From NCBI GenBank assembly GCA_031425155.1, contig JANPIV010000131.1, forward strand, positions 1 through 64,000: a DNA stretch of 64,000 nucleotides. Direction: 5' to 3'. This stretch comes from M3007 sp031425155. Lineage in GTDB: Bacteria > Bacteroidota > Bacteroidia > Chitinophagales > Saprospiraceae. Below, piece after piece: positions 16,110 through 24,354 of the stretch. The notes beneath the pieces were generated by a model. That model saw nothing but the letters and a program-made list of their open reading frames with translations. It made no database searches and was not told where the DNA came from. The number at the start of each line of letters is the position of its first letter. Position 1 is the stretch's first letter. Position numbers and translations under genes: made by a program.

Positions 16110-18494
16110 TTATTGTCCGGTCAGAAAAATGCTCACCGCGCCGGTTCCCGACGGGCCAAAAAGTAACAGCCAGTACTGACCGGCGGCTACTCCCTCTACT
16201 TGCAGGTCGGCTTGCTGTCCGAGCGGCAACTTCCAGTCGCGCACCGAACCACCTTCGACATTGACTAACAGCACTTTATCAAACTTACCTTCGGCGCGTA
16301 ACCGGATTTCGGAGCGAGCCGGATTGGGTGTAGCCGTGGCCATCAGCAGTCGCCGTTCCGCCTCGTGGGTGGCCACAGAACTGCCTTTGCCAATCGTATA
16401 TTGCCCCGGTTGCACGTGGTCAATGCGGATAAAACCGTATTTATCGGTGGACGAGGCCAGTTTATTTTTGAAATAGGTCGGGTATTCCTGCCAGGCCAGG
16501 CCGGGTTTGGCACGATAGAGCAGGCGTACGTCATCTTCCGAGGAGCCATTCTGCGCAAAAAGTTCGGCATCCAGTTGATCGAGTTGGCCGCGACCGTCGT
16601 AGAAAATGGCCGCGTTGCCATCAAAACCCACCGGAAAATCACCCTCTATAGTCCAGTAGCGATCCGTGATTTTGTACCCCTGCGGATTGCAGCCCGCCGT
16701 GTCGGGACGTACGAAATGGTGTTCGGCCCGCACCAGTACCGAATCGGGTAGCGCAGTAGCGGTGATGCTGATTCTAGCAGTCGTCAGGTTCTGGGTCGTC
16801 GCGTTTTTTAACACCACTTCTTTATCGCCACGCGCCAGCGTAAGGTGCAGATTGGTATTTATCCATACAAATTTAGGCAAAAATGGTAGCGTAAAAGTGG
16901 CCGTGGACTGCTCACCGGAAACGGTTGCCGTCAGATTCACGCGTTGGTGCGCGGCATTGACAAAGGTAAATTCCAGAGGCACCTGCTGATAAAAGTGCGG
17001 TGCTCCGCGTAGTTTTTGTTTGACAAATACCTGGACGACAAACTCGCCGCCATTAGGCACTATTTGCGTGGAATCCACCGAAAAATGCGTAAAACCGGGG
17101 CTGAACACCCAATCTTCAAAGAATGGGGTCAGATCATGGCCGGTCGCTGCCGTCAGTTTATCCCGAAAATCGGCACTGCTCCAGTCATCAAAACTGGTGT
17201 TCACCAAAGCTGCCGTAATGCCTTTTTGAAACAGTGTATCGCCCAGATAACCACGCAAATTATGCGCTACCACGGCCCCTTTCTTATACACATGGTCGCC
17301 GTAGGTAATATCGTGCGGCACCCCCGACACGGCCCGGTAGCCGCCCTCGCTCACGTGGGTATTCTGCAACACATTCAGAAAATTATCGCGCACCGCATCC
17401 CGAAAAGCGGTTTTGCCATAGACAAACTCAGTAAACAAATGCTCCGAATACACCGCCCAGCCTTCGTTGAGCCACATATCCTCCGCCGTGGTGCAGGTGG
17501 CCAGATCGCCCCACCAGTGATGGCTGAGTTCGTGCGCCCAGAGCGTCTCGAAGCCCAGCGTGCCATCAATCGCCGAGCGCATGATGGCGATATTGGTGGC
17601 GTGTTCCATCGCTCCCGCGTTGAAAGGCACCAGCGAGTAGCCGACTTTGGGCCAATTGAATGGCCCATACCAGGCCTGAAAACACTGCAACGCCTGCGGC
17701 AAATGCTGGAAAGTCGCCCGCACTTTATTGGTGTCCACGGCGGCGGCGGCTATTTCGACGGGGATGCCATTGATCGTCCGTTTCCAGGATACATAGGGGC
17801 CGGTGGCGTAGCAGGCGAGGTAGGAAGGGATGGGTTCGTCGAGTTTCCAGTGGCGGGTGACCTGGCCGTTTTGCGTGGTTTCGCTCTGCAAAGTGCCGTT
17901 GCAATACGCCGGGCGACCCGACAGGGAGGTAATGTGACATTCGAAAGAACAACGCTCCACGAAGTTGTCGAAACAGGGAAACCAGGCCCGACCAAACGAA
18001 TGCGGATCAGCGGCAAAGCCCACGCCGAGGTTGTAATGGTAGGGCGTCTGGTTATAAATACCGCCCCAGCCGCTGTCATCCTGCTTCGGAAGTCCATGAT
18101 AATCAATGCTTAACGTCATCGTCTGGCCTGGCGACAGCGGCACAGGAAACGTAATTAACAGCGAGTTGCCGCTTTGGCTGAACGTCGCCGGACTGCCGTT
18201 GGCTTTTACCGCATCCACGGTCAGGGCTTCCAGATCGAGCCGGATACCGGGCACGTTGGCCACTTTTGCGGCGATGGTGAGCACCGCCGTGGCCTGCAAC
18301 TGCGGTACACTCAACAGGCTCAGCGTAATGTCCGTATGCACAATATCCAGCGAATCGCTGCGGGTATCGGGTGGCGGCGGTGGCGTCTGCGCGGTGGATT
18401 TACGGCTGTCGCTGCGCCACTCGTCGGAGTGCAGCATTTGTTGCGCGGAGAGGGCGGTCAGCGAAAGGACGAACAGGAAGAGGACGTAGCGCAT
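16110..18494 (-). CDS. M1-family metallopeptidase with T9SS sorting domain
   Basis: Secreted aminopeptidase of about 794 residues. Order: signal peptide (MRYVLFLFVLSLTALSAQ), N-terminal beta domain, exopeptidase motif NAGAMEHATN, zinc motif HELSHHWWG (about 321-329) with the third ligand in LNEGWAVYSEH, then a long C-terminal part. It ends in a type A T9SS sorting domain (ATPNPARSEIRLRAEG to the C-terminus). It probably trims peptides at the cell surface or outside the cell. The frame allows a start six codons earlier at 18512, but a candidate -7 element at 18510-18517 would place transcription start after that codon, so I chose the ATG ending at 18494. Confidence 0.88.
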   Translation of the reverse strand: MRYVLFLFVLSLTALSAQQMLHSDEWRSDSRKSTAQTPPPPPDTRSDSLDIVHTDITLSLLSVPQLQATAVLTIAAKVANVPGIRLDLEALTVDAVKANGSPATFSQSGNSLLITFPVPLSPGQTMTLSIDYHGLPKQDDSGWGGIYNQTPYHYNLGVGFAADPHSFGRAWFPCFDNFVERCSFECHITSLSGRPAYCNGTLQSETTQNGQVTRHWKLDEPIPSYLACYATGPYVSWKRTINGIPVEIAAAAVDTNKVRATFQHLPQALQCFQAWYGPFNWPKVGYSLVPFNAGAMEHATNIAIMRSAIDGTLGFETLWAHELSHHWWGDLATCTTAEDMWLNEGWAVYSEHLFTEFVYGKTAFRDAVRDNFLNVLQNTHVSEGGYRAVSGVPHDITYGDHVYKKGAVVAHNLRGYLGDTLFQKGITAALVNTSFDDWSSADFRDKLTAATGHDLTPFFEDWVFSPGFTHFSVDSTQIVPNGGEFVVQVFVKQKLRGAPHFYQQVPLEFTFVNAAHQRVNLTATVSGEQSTATFTLPFLPKFVWINTNLHLTLARGDKEVVLKNATTQNLTTARISITATALPDSVLVRAEHHFVRPDTAGCNPQGYKITDRYWTIEGDFPVGFDGNAAIFYDGRGQLDQLDAELFAQNGSSEDDVRLLYRAKPGLAWQEYPTYFKNKLASSTDKYGFIRIDHVQPGQYTIGKGSSVATHEAERRLLMATATPNPARSEIRLRAEGKFDKVLLVNVEGGSVRDWKLPLGQQADLQVEGVAAGQYWLLLFGPSGTGAVSIFLTGQ

Positions 18495-18509
18495 GCGGTG
18501 GATTTTTTG

Positions 18510-18517
18510 CAAAAATA
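18510..18517 (-). promoter_or_regulatory. Candidate -7 element for the M1 peptidase
   Basis: Reverse-strand TATTTTTG fits TAnnTTTG and lies 16 bases upstream of the preferred ATG. It overlaps the longer alternative start and so helps decide between the two. No good -33 is visible in the GC-rich upstream bases. Confidence 0.35.
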
Positions 18518-18692
18518 GGGATTTTGGGGGGAATGAGGGAGGGGAAGTGGGGAGGAAAAATGTTAGTAGTTATGTGAAGGGGCATTAATATATAGATTAC
18601 CTTCGTACGGTTTTTACACTGTTCTCTTTTTTATAAATATAAAAATCAGATTTTACCCACTTTTTTGATAATACTGATAACCGAAATTGACC

Positions 18693-19886
18693 ATGCTTGA
18701 TATAATAAAATTATTTTCCAAAAAGGATGAATCTTTTGATTTTATAATAGAATTTTTGAAAAAAGATGAATTGTTGAAGCCAAGAAAGGCTAACCTTTTG
18801 AATTCTATGTCAAAAGCATTCAGCGATTATGCTAATCAAAGTGAAATTGCTTTTGATGAGTTAGAAAAACTAATTGAGGGTAACCCTCAATTAATAATCG
18901 ATGCTACTAGAATTTTTTTCACGCAGAGGGACACTCTTACAAAGCTAATGGATTCAGGTAGAAGGCAGCAAAACGTGAAGAAATACACGGTAATGGATAA
19001 AATTAGTGATATTGCAGATATGTATGAATGTACATCAATGCTCCAATTACCTGCTTATTTACTCTCTCAACGCAAAGCAAAATACGAAAAACTCGTTGAC
19101 CCTTTAACGATTTTAAGCCATTTTAAAAAGTCTTACCTTACATCGAAAAATAAAGATCAATTACGCCTTTTGCGTAATAATATTAGCCACAAATTCACAA
19201 TCGAAAATGATGAGATCATAACACCTAAAGGAGAAAGAATTTCAATAGCGGATATTGAAGAACTTCATCAAAAATTTGACCAGATAACATCATGGTGGAT
19301 GACTTTTACCATTTATACCCTTTGGGATATGCCAATGTTTGGATTTCTTGTAATATTAGGCATGTTTTCAACCATTAAAGATAAATCAAGCGCGTGGGAT
19401 GCTTTTATAAAAGCAATAAAATTCTTCTATGGAGATATTATAGATGAAATGCAGCAAAAGAAAGAGGAAGAAGAAAAAACAAAACATACAAAATATAGAC
19501 GACTTCGTAAAGATTTTAAGCATTTGGTCCAGTATAAGATTCTAAAAGAGTTTCATGACAGAAAGACGAATAAATTTTTAGAAAATAATGTATCAATAAT
19601 AATGGAGCGACTAGCCTACCACTTGCACTACTTTACAAGTGAGTTGGGCCAAATATCTGGCAAATTGGACAATGTAGAAGATCAAGAGAGAATTAAGAAT
19701 TTTTCTGATTGGATTAATGGGATATACTCAAAAATTGAGGAAGTAAATGAAATATTTAGGGAACATCCCGAAATTATTTCGATTATTCTAAAAAAGAAAA
19801 AGATGGGGAAAAAGAAATGGGAAAAACTGATTCAAGAATACAAACTAAAAAAACTGCCTACAAATTTGGAAGATGATGAGTCTTAG
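18693..19886 (+). CDS. Unrecognised low-GC gene with a HEPN-like RNxxxH motif
   Basis: Protein of 397 residues that I cannot place in a named family. It is mainly helical and lysine-rich. RNNISH at about residues 161-166, in the context LRLLRNNISHKF, matches the R-x4-6-H signature of HEPN ribonucleases with a polar residue after the Arg. A hydrophobic stretch (WWMTFTIYTLWDMPMFGFLVILGMF, about 201-225) may be membrane-associated or a buried helix. A charged coiled-coil-like segment follows (about 252-290). Base composition differs sharply from neighbours: 18 of 60 bases are G or C at 19141-19200, against 38 of 60 at 17461-17520. It borders an IS element. This is consistent with a horizontally acquired defence or toxin gene, but that is inference. 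Confidence 0.7.
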   Translation: MLDIIKLFSKKDESFDFIIEFLKKDELLKPRKANLLNSMSKAFSDYANQSEIAFDELEKLIEGNPQLIIDATRIFFTQRDTLTKLMDSGRRQQNVKKYTVMDKISDIADMYECTSMLQLPAYLLSQRKAKYEKLVDPLTILSHFKKSYLTSKNKDQLRLLRNNISHKFTIENDEIITPKGERISIADIEELHQKFDQITSWWMTFTIYTLWDMPMFGFLVILGMFSTIKDKSSAWDAFIKAIKFFYGDIIDEMQQKKEEEEKTKHTKYRRLRKDFKHLVQYKILKEFHDRKTNKFLENNVSIIMERLAYHLHYFTSELGQISGKLDNVEDQERIKNFSDWINGIYSKIEEVNEIFREHPEIISIILKKKKMGKKKWEKLIQEYKLKKLPTNLEDDES

Positions 19887-19901
19887 TCCCAAGTGGCATG
19901 A

Positions 19902-20034
19902 AGTTCTGCCTCGTGCTACCAATAGGTGCGGCTCCAATCTGATGTACTTTAAGTAGATGTAGTCAATGACCTCTCCGAGGTCATAAAATTTACATCACAT
20001 TGGAGCCACCCCCGCTGGCGCGAGGTTCCACCTC
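19902..20034. repeat. Nested palindromic repeats left of the IS
   Basis: GGCTCCAATCTGATGTA (19930-19946) pairs with TACATCACATTGGAGCC (19991-20007) with one mismatch. Between them ATGACCTC/GAGGTCAT (19966-19984) forms a perfect hairpin. TGGCATGAAGTTCTGCCTCGT near 19903 is a degenerate copy of TGGCGCGAGGTTCCACCTC at 20016-20034, whose intact partner is right of the IS at 21576-21596. Confidence 0.7.
20022..20034. repeat. 13-bp target-site duplication, left copy
   Basis: GAGGTTCCACCTC directly precedes the IS left end and is repeated exactly at 21491-21503 after the right end. A duplication of 10-13 bp is usual for IS4-group transposition. Confidence 0.85.
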
Positions 20035-21490
20035 ATAGGCATCAGGTTAGATAAAAACGGATTATGTAGATGCTTGATAATAAGAGGGGGTAATTATCCA
20101 TCTTGGCTGCCTTAAATTGGCAAATATGGAGTTTTCAGCAGAAATACCAGATGTGGAGGCAGTACTTAAAAAATTGAGCGATTTTTTTGACCAGGATCGC
20201 CTGGCAGTGGAAGCGCAGCAGGCAGGTTTTATTCAAAGACCGCGGAAGATGACGGGCTTGGCGTTTTTGGGCATTTGCGTTTTGCAGGGACTTGGTCAAA
20301 GTTTGAATGTTCTGTGTGGTGCCTTGGAGCGTTTCTCCATCCGTATGTGTGGACAGAGCTTGGACGAGCGTTTTACGGATAAAGCCCTGGTATTCATGCG
20401 GAATTTGTTCGGGCAAATGCTGGAAATGGAATTGTCAAGTGGTGGGCCATTAGATTTTTTGGGTAAGTTCTCCGGGGTTTTCATCCAAGATTCGACGGTG
20501 ATCAAGTTACCCGACAGTATGGTAGCCTTATTCAAGGGCACCGGGGGTAGTGCAGGGGTGTCAAGCATCAAGTTGGACCTTTGCTTGGATGTACAGGATA
20601 CGAGTTGTTGGGTTGACCTTCGGGCTGGGGCCAGCAGCGATAACACGCAAGCGGTGCGAAACCCCAGAGCTGGTGCTTTGTACCTGCGCGATTTAGGATA
20701 CTTCAATATCGCGTTTTTCATGTTGATTGCCGAAGCCAAAGCCTACTTTTTGTCCCGTTTGAGATTGAAAACGGCCATTTATGGGGACAAATTTGGCAAA
20801 ACGGTTATTGACCTTGGTGCGGAGGCCAAAAAATTGAAAGCGGATGAAACATGGAGCGTATCGGCCTTTATTGGTAGCCGGAAGTTTTTACCAGTATGGC
20901 TAATCATCCAGAAACTGCCGCCAGAAGTGGTTGCCATTAAGATTGCCAAACTGAAAAAGGATCGGCAAAAGCGGATGGGCAAGATTAGCAAGGAGGCACT
21001 GGCGTGGTGCGAGTTCAATAGTTACGTCACGAATATTCCTTTGGGCTGGTTCGATGCCTGGACGATTATTAAAATATATGCCGTAAGGTGGCAGATTGAA
21101 ATCATGTTCAAAGTTTGGAAATCCATCTTCACAATGAATGAAATCGGCAAAATGAAGTCTGTGCGCATACAGTGTATGCTCTATGGCCGCCTGATCTGGG
21201 TATTGATGCACATGAAGGTATTCCGGGTATTCAAAAAGAGTATCTACGGCGTGTCACAAAAAGAACTGTCGGAACTTGGTGCCTTCAAACAGATGGAGGA
21301 GCACAAGGAAAAATTTAAGGCGGCCATCCTATCCGGCTTGCAAGAGGCTTGGCACCATGCCATCGTCTTTTTATTTGAATTGCTCCGACGCCTTGCGATC
21401 AAACAAAAAAGAAAAAAACGGCCTCCGCCACTCTATAATCCTTGTTTTATTCCTAATACATAATCCGTTTTTATCTAACCTGATGCCTAT
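20035..21490 (+). mobile_element. Complete IS4-family insertion sequence, 1456 bp
   Basis: The element has perfect 34-bp terminal inverted repeats (20035-20068 and 21457-21490), beginning ATAGGCATCAGGTTAG on the left and ending CTAACCTGATGCCTAT on the right. It is flanked by an exact 13-bp duplication. It carries one intact transposase gene and therefore looks recent and potentially active. The target was a palindromic repeat rather than a gene: removing the element and one duplication restores a palindrome with 23-bp perfect arms. Confidence 0.92.
20126..21463 (+). CDS. IS4-family DDE transposase
   Basis: Protein of about 445 residues with the IS4 catalytic layout. The first Asp is in FIQDSTVIKLPDSM, the second in LYLRDLGYFNIAFF, and the Glu is in YAVRWQIEIMFKVWKS, which fits the Y-2-R-3-E-6-K signature exactly. 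It cuts and rejoins the element ends. The frame is open from a TTG at 20117, but the ATG at 20126 is the likely start. The stop codon lies inside the right terminal repeat, as in compact IS elements. No internal stop or frameshift is seen. Confidence 0.92.
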   Translation: MEFSAEIPDVEAVLKKLSDFFDQDRLAVEAQQAGFIQRPRKMTGLAFLGICVLQGLGQSLNVLCGALERFSIRMCGQSLDERFTDKALVFMRNLFGQMLEMELSSGGPLDFLGKFSGVFIQDSTVIKLPDSMVALFKGTGGSAGVSSIKLDLCLDVQDTSCWVDLRAGASSDNTQAVRNPRAGALYLRDLGYFNIAFFMLIAEAKAYFLSRLRLKTAIYGDKFGKTVIDLGAEAKKLKADETWSVSAFIGSRKFLPVWLIIQKLPPEVVAIKIAKLKKDRQKRMGKISKEALAWCEFNSYVTNIPLGWFDAWTIIKIYAVRWQIEIMFKVWKSIFTMNEIGKMKSVRIQCMLYGRLIWVLMHMKVFRVFKKSIYGVSQKELSELGAFKQMEEHKEKFKAAILSGLQEAWHHAIVFLFELLRRLAIKQKRKKRPPPLYNPCFIPNT

Positions 21491-21598
21491 GAGGTTCCAC
21501 CTCGTACCGCTAATCAGTCGGGTTCTACCCGACATGTATAGAAAAATCGGGCAAAGCCCTAAAGATAATAGACACGAGGTGGAACCTCGCGCCAGCCA
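21491..21598. repeat. Right part of the palindromic element split by the IS
   Basis: It starts with the right 13-bp duplication GAGGTTCCACCTC and includes the hairpin GTCGGGTTCTACCCGAC. It ends with ACGAGGTGGAACCTCGCGCC then AGC (to 21596). The last 21 bases are the exact reverse complement of 20014-20034. The undisrupted element was about 120 bp with 23-bp perfect arms. Confidence 0.8.
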
Positions 21599-21622
21599 TA
21601 AAGATGAGGAGACAAATATACA

Positions 21623-21784
21623 CTACACCACCGCAAACCCCGAAAACGCCCTCGCCTCCGGTGCCACAAAACCCAGCACTATATCCTGCCGATCTACGCC
21701 GTGTTCCATGAGGAAATCTACGGCTTCCCATTCGGTGTTGTTGCATTACATCCAGACTTTTTCGTGGAGAATATCGAATCCAGC
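21623..21784 (-). pseudogene. xisI-like gene fragment, truncated and with a nonsense codon
   Basis: The minus strand encodes about 53 codons: FDILHEKVWM, a stop codon (TAA, 21746-21748), then NNTEWEAVDFLMEHGVD and QDIVLGFVAPEARAFSGFAVV to a TAG. The segment resembles the C-terminal third of XisI, the fdxN-element excision controlling factor family (typical pattern: DI-GKIWIQ-TE-IA-L-GV-DIVLGF-P-R-FAV). The 5' two thirds are missing beyond the MITE at 21786, and a glutamine codon seems to have become TAA. It is certainly not functional as it stands. The family call rests on recalled pattern only. Confidence 0.6.
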
Positions 21785-21785
21785 C
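21776..21785. repeat. 10-bp target-site duplication of the 243-bp MITE, left copy
   Basis: GAATCCAGCC here is repeated exactly at 22029-22038 on the other side of the element, as expected for an insertion by an IS4-like transposase. Confidence 0.8.
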
Positions 21786-22028
21786 CAATGTCGTTGACTT
21801 AGGGAAAAATTAAGGATCACATCTATCATATTGTAACCCCCGAACTTCAGTCGGGGGACTTCGAATCTCAGCAGATCACATCTATCTTCTTTGCAAAAAC
21901 ATCACATATTCAATGAATTATAAATGTTGATGTTCTGTAAAAAAGATAGATGAGAGTGGTAGTCATTTCTGTCCCCTCGTTGAAACGAGGGGTTACAACA
22001 TGATAGATGTGTTAAGTCAACGACATTG
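21786..22028. mobile_element. 243-bp MITE with nested hairpins
   Basis: The ends are perfect inverted repeats CAATGTCGTTGACTTA (21786-21801) and TAAGTCAACGACATTG (22013-22028), flanked by a 10-bp duplication. Subterminal arms CACATCTATCATATTGTAAC and GTTACAACATGATAGATGTG also pair with one mismatch. Inside are hairpins CCCCCGA/TCGGGGG (21836-21856 region) and CCCCTCGTT/AACGAGGGG (about 21973-21992). There is no coding capacity. It is presumably moved in trans by a transposase that recognises these ends; those of the nearby IS differ. Confidence 0.82.
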
Positions 22029-22293
22029 GAATCCAGCCGAGGGAGCAAGTTTTAACTTCTATCTGCTCAACCTTCGGCCTCGGATTCCACGCCTTCGGCT
22101 CTGAATGACACAACATAAGTACGCTTGGACAACGTCATCGAATGAAAGTTGTTTTGATACACTGTCCATTCCTTAACGCGCTATAGAGTGAAACTATAAA
22201 AACCGTTAAATTTCCACGACAATACTTTTGTGGATACTCCCGTTGGTATGGCACCTTATAATAGTTTCCCAACATTGAAAAAACACCAACAAA
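22029..22293. other. Intergenic stretch right of the MITE
   Basis: The right duplication copy is at 22029-22038. At 22072-22118 is a palindromic word block (CCTTCGGCCTCGGATTCCACGCC and CCTTCGGCTCTGAATGACAC). Its reverse complement ATGTTGTGTCATTCAGAG shares 17-18 bases with 27383-27401. The final 70 bases hold the candidate cupin promoter. No gene is seen. Confidence 0.6.
22223..22230 (+). promoter_or_regulatory. Candidate -7 element for the cupin gene
   Basis: TACTTTTG fits TAnnTTTG and lies 63 bases upstream of the cupin ATG. No TTG is seen at the ideal -33 spacing. Confidence 0.35.
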
Positions 22294-22857
22294 ATGCAAC
22301 GACGAAATTTTGTTTTTACTGCATTTGCCTTCTATCCTTTGACTTTTCTGGCAAAAATTAAATCCAAATTACTGGTAAGAACCAACAAGGGATTTAAGGT
22401 AAATGCCGGGGAAGCCAGATTTGGCGAGCACTATAAAATGAAAGGGGTGACCTTAAATGTGCTGGACGTGAAGATTTCTTCCGCAGACACAGATGGGGAA
22501 TTTGCGTTTTTTGAGCAGACGGGACTGACCCCCAAAGGTGGTCCGCCATTGCATATTCATCCTTTTCAGGATGAATGGTTTTATGTGGTGGAGGGCGAAT
22601 ATTTGTTCCAGGTGGGAGACGACAAGTATCAAGTGACCGCCGGGGATACTATATTCCTGCCCAGGAAAGTCCAGCACGCGTTTGTGCAACTCACGGAAAA
22701 AGGTAAGATGCTGGTTTCGTACCTGCCAGCCGGAAAAATGGAGGCATTTTTTAAAACAACCGACCAGTGGACTTCGCCGCCAACCAAAGAAGAAATAGTC
22801 AGGGTCTTTGCGGACCACGATATGCAGGTGGTGGGGCCGCCACTAAAAGTGGATTAA
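22294..22857 (+). CDS. Cupin-domain protein with a possible export signal
   Basis: Protein of 187 residues. The N-terminus MQRRNFVFTAFAFYPLTFLA has a twin Arg and a hydrophobic stretch, suggesting export. A single cupin_2 barrel follows, with HIHPFQDEWFYVVEGEYLFQVG as motif 1 (metal ligands His, His, Glu) and AGDTIFLPRKVQHAF as motif 2. Such proteins may be dioxygenases, isomerases or sugar- and quercetin-binding proteins, and the substrate cannot be read. It is monocistronic and convergent with xdhC. Confidence 0.8.
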   Translation: MQRRNFVFTAFAFYPLTFLAKIKSKLLVRTNKGFKVNAGEARFGEHYKMKGVTLNVLDVKISSADTDGEFAFFEQTGLTPKGGPPLHIHPFQDEWFYVVEGEYLFQVGDDKYQVTAGDTIFLPRKVQHAFVQLTEKGKMLVSYLPAGKMEAFFKTTDQWTSPPTKEEIVRVFADHDMQVVGPPLKVD

Positions 22858-22890
22858 TTATCGGCATTTAAAGGTTTACTAGTTTTCCAA

Positions 22891-23883
22891 TTAGATTTTA
22901 TTGAAATAACCATTCTTCACCGCCACAATTTCCGCTGCAATGCTCACCGCGATTTCCTCCGGGGTGCGGCTGTTGATTTTCAAACCAATAGGCGCGTGAA
23001 TGCGGTCTAGCTGCTCTTTGGAAAAACCTTCGGCGTGGAGGGTCTCCCAAAGCGTGGCTATTTTGGTGGCACTGCCCAGCATTCCGAAATAGCGGAAACT
23101 TTTGTTCCATAATTGGCGCAGCACCAGCTCATCGAAACGATAACCCAGTGTCATTACCACCACATACACGTGCGGGCCAGAGGGAATAAAATCGCCGATT
23201 TGCGCATAATTTTCCAGCAGGTGTTTTTCGTGGACGAACTTATTTTTAGTAATAGTACTTAAATCTGGCCGATCATCTAATAGACAAATATAGAAGTCCA
23301 TTTTAGACATCAGTTCCGATAAGGCCAGCGCACAATGTCCGCCGCCGACGATGAACAGCCGGTTTTTGAAACCGAGATTTTCTTCAAAAATATAGTGCTG
23401 CTCATCGGGACGTTCAAAGCGAAAAGGTGGGTCATTTTGCTGATCTTCTATGAGTTTAAACAGTTGATTTTCAGCAGTATAGGAAATGTGTAACAGCGCG
23501 GGCCGATGACTTTTCAAGCAACGAATAATGTTTTGTACGACCTTGAAATGTACCTTTTGCAATGGGAAAAACACGATGGTCTGCTCGCCGGAACAGATCA
23601 TGCCGCTTTGAAATTGCGGAGCGGATTTACGATGAATTTGCTTTTTGAGCAGGGCCTCCGGCTGCATCTCCTGCAAGCGGACTTTGGCCAATTCGACCAA
23701 TTTGACCTCCATCACCCCGCCACCGATGCTGCCGCACAGTTCGCCGTGGGCATCCACCGCCATTTTGAAACCCTGGCGACCGGGACTGCTGCCCTGGCTT
23801 TCCACGACGAGTAGCAGCATGACAGCCTGGCTTTTACGTAGCCGTTTGGCGATGAACTGCCAGGTGTTCAGTTCTTGGCTCAT
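22891..23883 (-). CDS. xdhC: XdhC/CoxI-family molybdenum hydroxylase maturation factor
   Basis: Protein of 330 residues. The N-terminal XdhC_CoxI domain includes LLVVESQGSSPGRQGFKMAVDAHGELCGSIGGGVMEVKL and SGMICSGEQTIVFFP. The C-terminal Rossmann-like domain has LFIVGGGHCALALSELMSK, YVVVMTLGYRFDELVLRQL and IHAPIGLKINSRTPEEIAVSIAAEIV. XdhC binds molybdenum cofactor and supports its sulfuration and insertion into the large subunit. Its natural client here is XdhAB encoded 8 kb away, although other hydroxylases elsewhere in the genome could be clients. Separation from xdhAB by accessory DNA suggests the locus was rearranged. Confidence 0.9.
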   Translation of the reverse strand: MSQELNTWQFIAKRLRKSQAVMLLLVVESQGSSPGRQGFKMAVDAHGELCGSIGGGVMEVKLVELAKVRLQEMQPEALLKKQIHRKSAPQFQSGMICSGEQTIVFFPLQKVHFKVVQNIIRCLKSHRPALLHISYTAENQLFKLIEDQQNDPPFRFERPDEQHYIFEENLGFKNRLFIVGGGHCALALSELMSKMDFYICLLDDRPDLSTITKNKFVHEKHLLENYAQIGDFIPSGPHVYVVVMTLGYRFDELVLRQLWNKSFRYFGMLGSATKIATLWETLHAEGFSKEQLDRIHAPIGLKINSRTPEEIAVSIAAEIVAVKNGYFNKI

Positions 23884-24049
23884 CTTGAAGCGTTAGAGCG
23901 TTGGCATTTTTTTTCTTTTCTTTTTCGGCCCGGAAACAATTTTTTCAGAGACTTTTATGGGTATTATTGCATTAAAAATGATCTTCTATAATCGAAATGA
24001 CCACTCCAATAAGTAAGCGGAGATCAGCATATTCACACAACACAATAGC

Positions 24050-24322
24050 ATGAAAACGAAAGACTTATTTTTAGGCATTGCGCTACTGGCATTGGTACTC
24101 ACCCTGGCCTCCTGCGCACCGACGGGCATGTCGGAACAACGCTATGGTTTTCTCTATGGCATTCTGCATGGCTGGCTGCTCTATGCCGCCGTCATCAGTA
24201 AGGTGCTGGGGATGGATTTCGATATTTATGCCCACAACAATACGGGCTTCTGGTACTGGGTCGGCTACACGATTGGCGTGTTCAGTATTGGCGGCGGTAT
24301 TTTCTCCTCGCGGCGGCGGTAG
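24050..24322 (+). CDS. Small lipoprotein-like membrane protein
   Basis: Protein of 90 residues. It starts with a signal sequence and a plausible lipobox (LALVLTLASC, Cys 22), followed by two hydrophobic segments (YGFLYGILHGWLLYAAVISKVLG and FWYWVGYTIGVFSIGGGIFS) and an SRRRR-type tail. Similar short proteins are widespread in bacteria without known function. It has its own 108-bp downstream hairpin and faces the next gene convergently. Confidence 0.7.
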   Translation: MKTKDLFLGIALLALVLTLASCAPTGMSEQRYGFLYGILHGWLLYAAVISKVLGMDFDIYAHNNTGFWYWVGYTIGVFSIGGGIFSSRRR

Positions 24323-24354
24323 GGAATAGGCAACTGCACTGAAATTATTGAGGA

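Noticed and set aside
17016..18113. 365-codon open frame antisense to the M1 peptidase
   Set aside because: Shadow of the real gene on the opposite strand; the HExxH-bearing frame is clearly the coding one.
21276..21797. 173-codon frame running from the transposase end across the IS boundary
   Set aside because: It is a chance fusion of an out-of-frame transposase tail with repeat DNA and the antisense of the xisI-like fragment.
22060..22560. Possible CRISPR-like array around the repeats of 19902-22118
   Set aside because: The repeats are palindromes of different families with no regular spacer length and no cas gene nearby; they are explained by the IS, MITE and extragenic palindromes.
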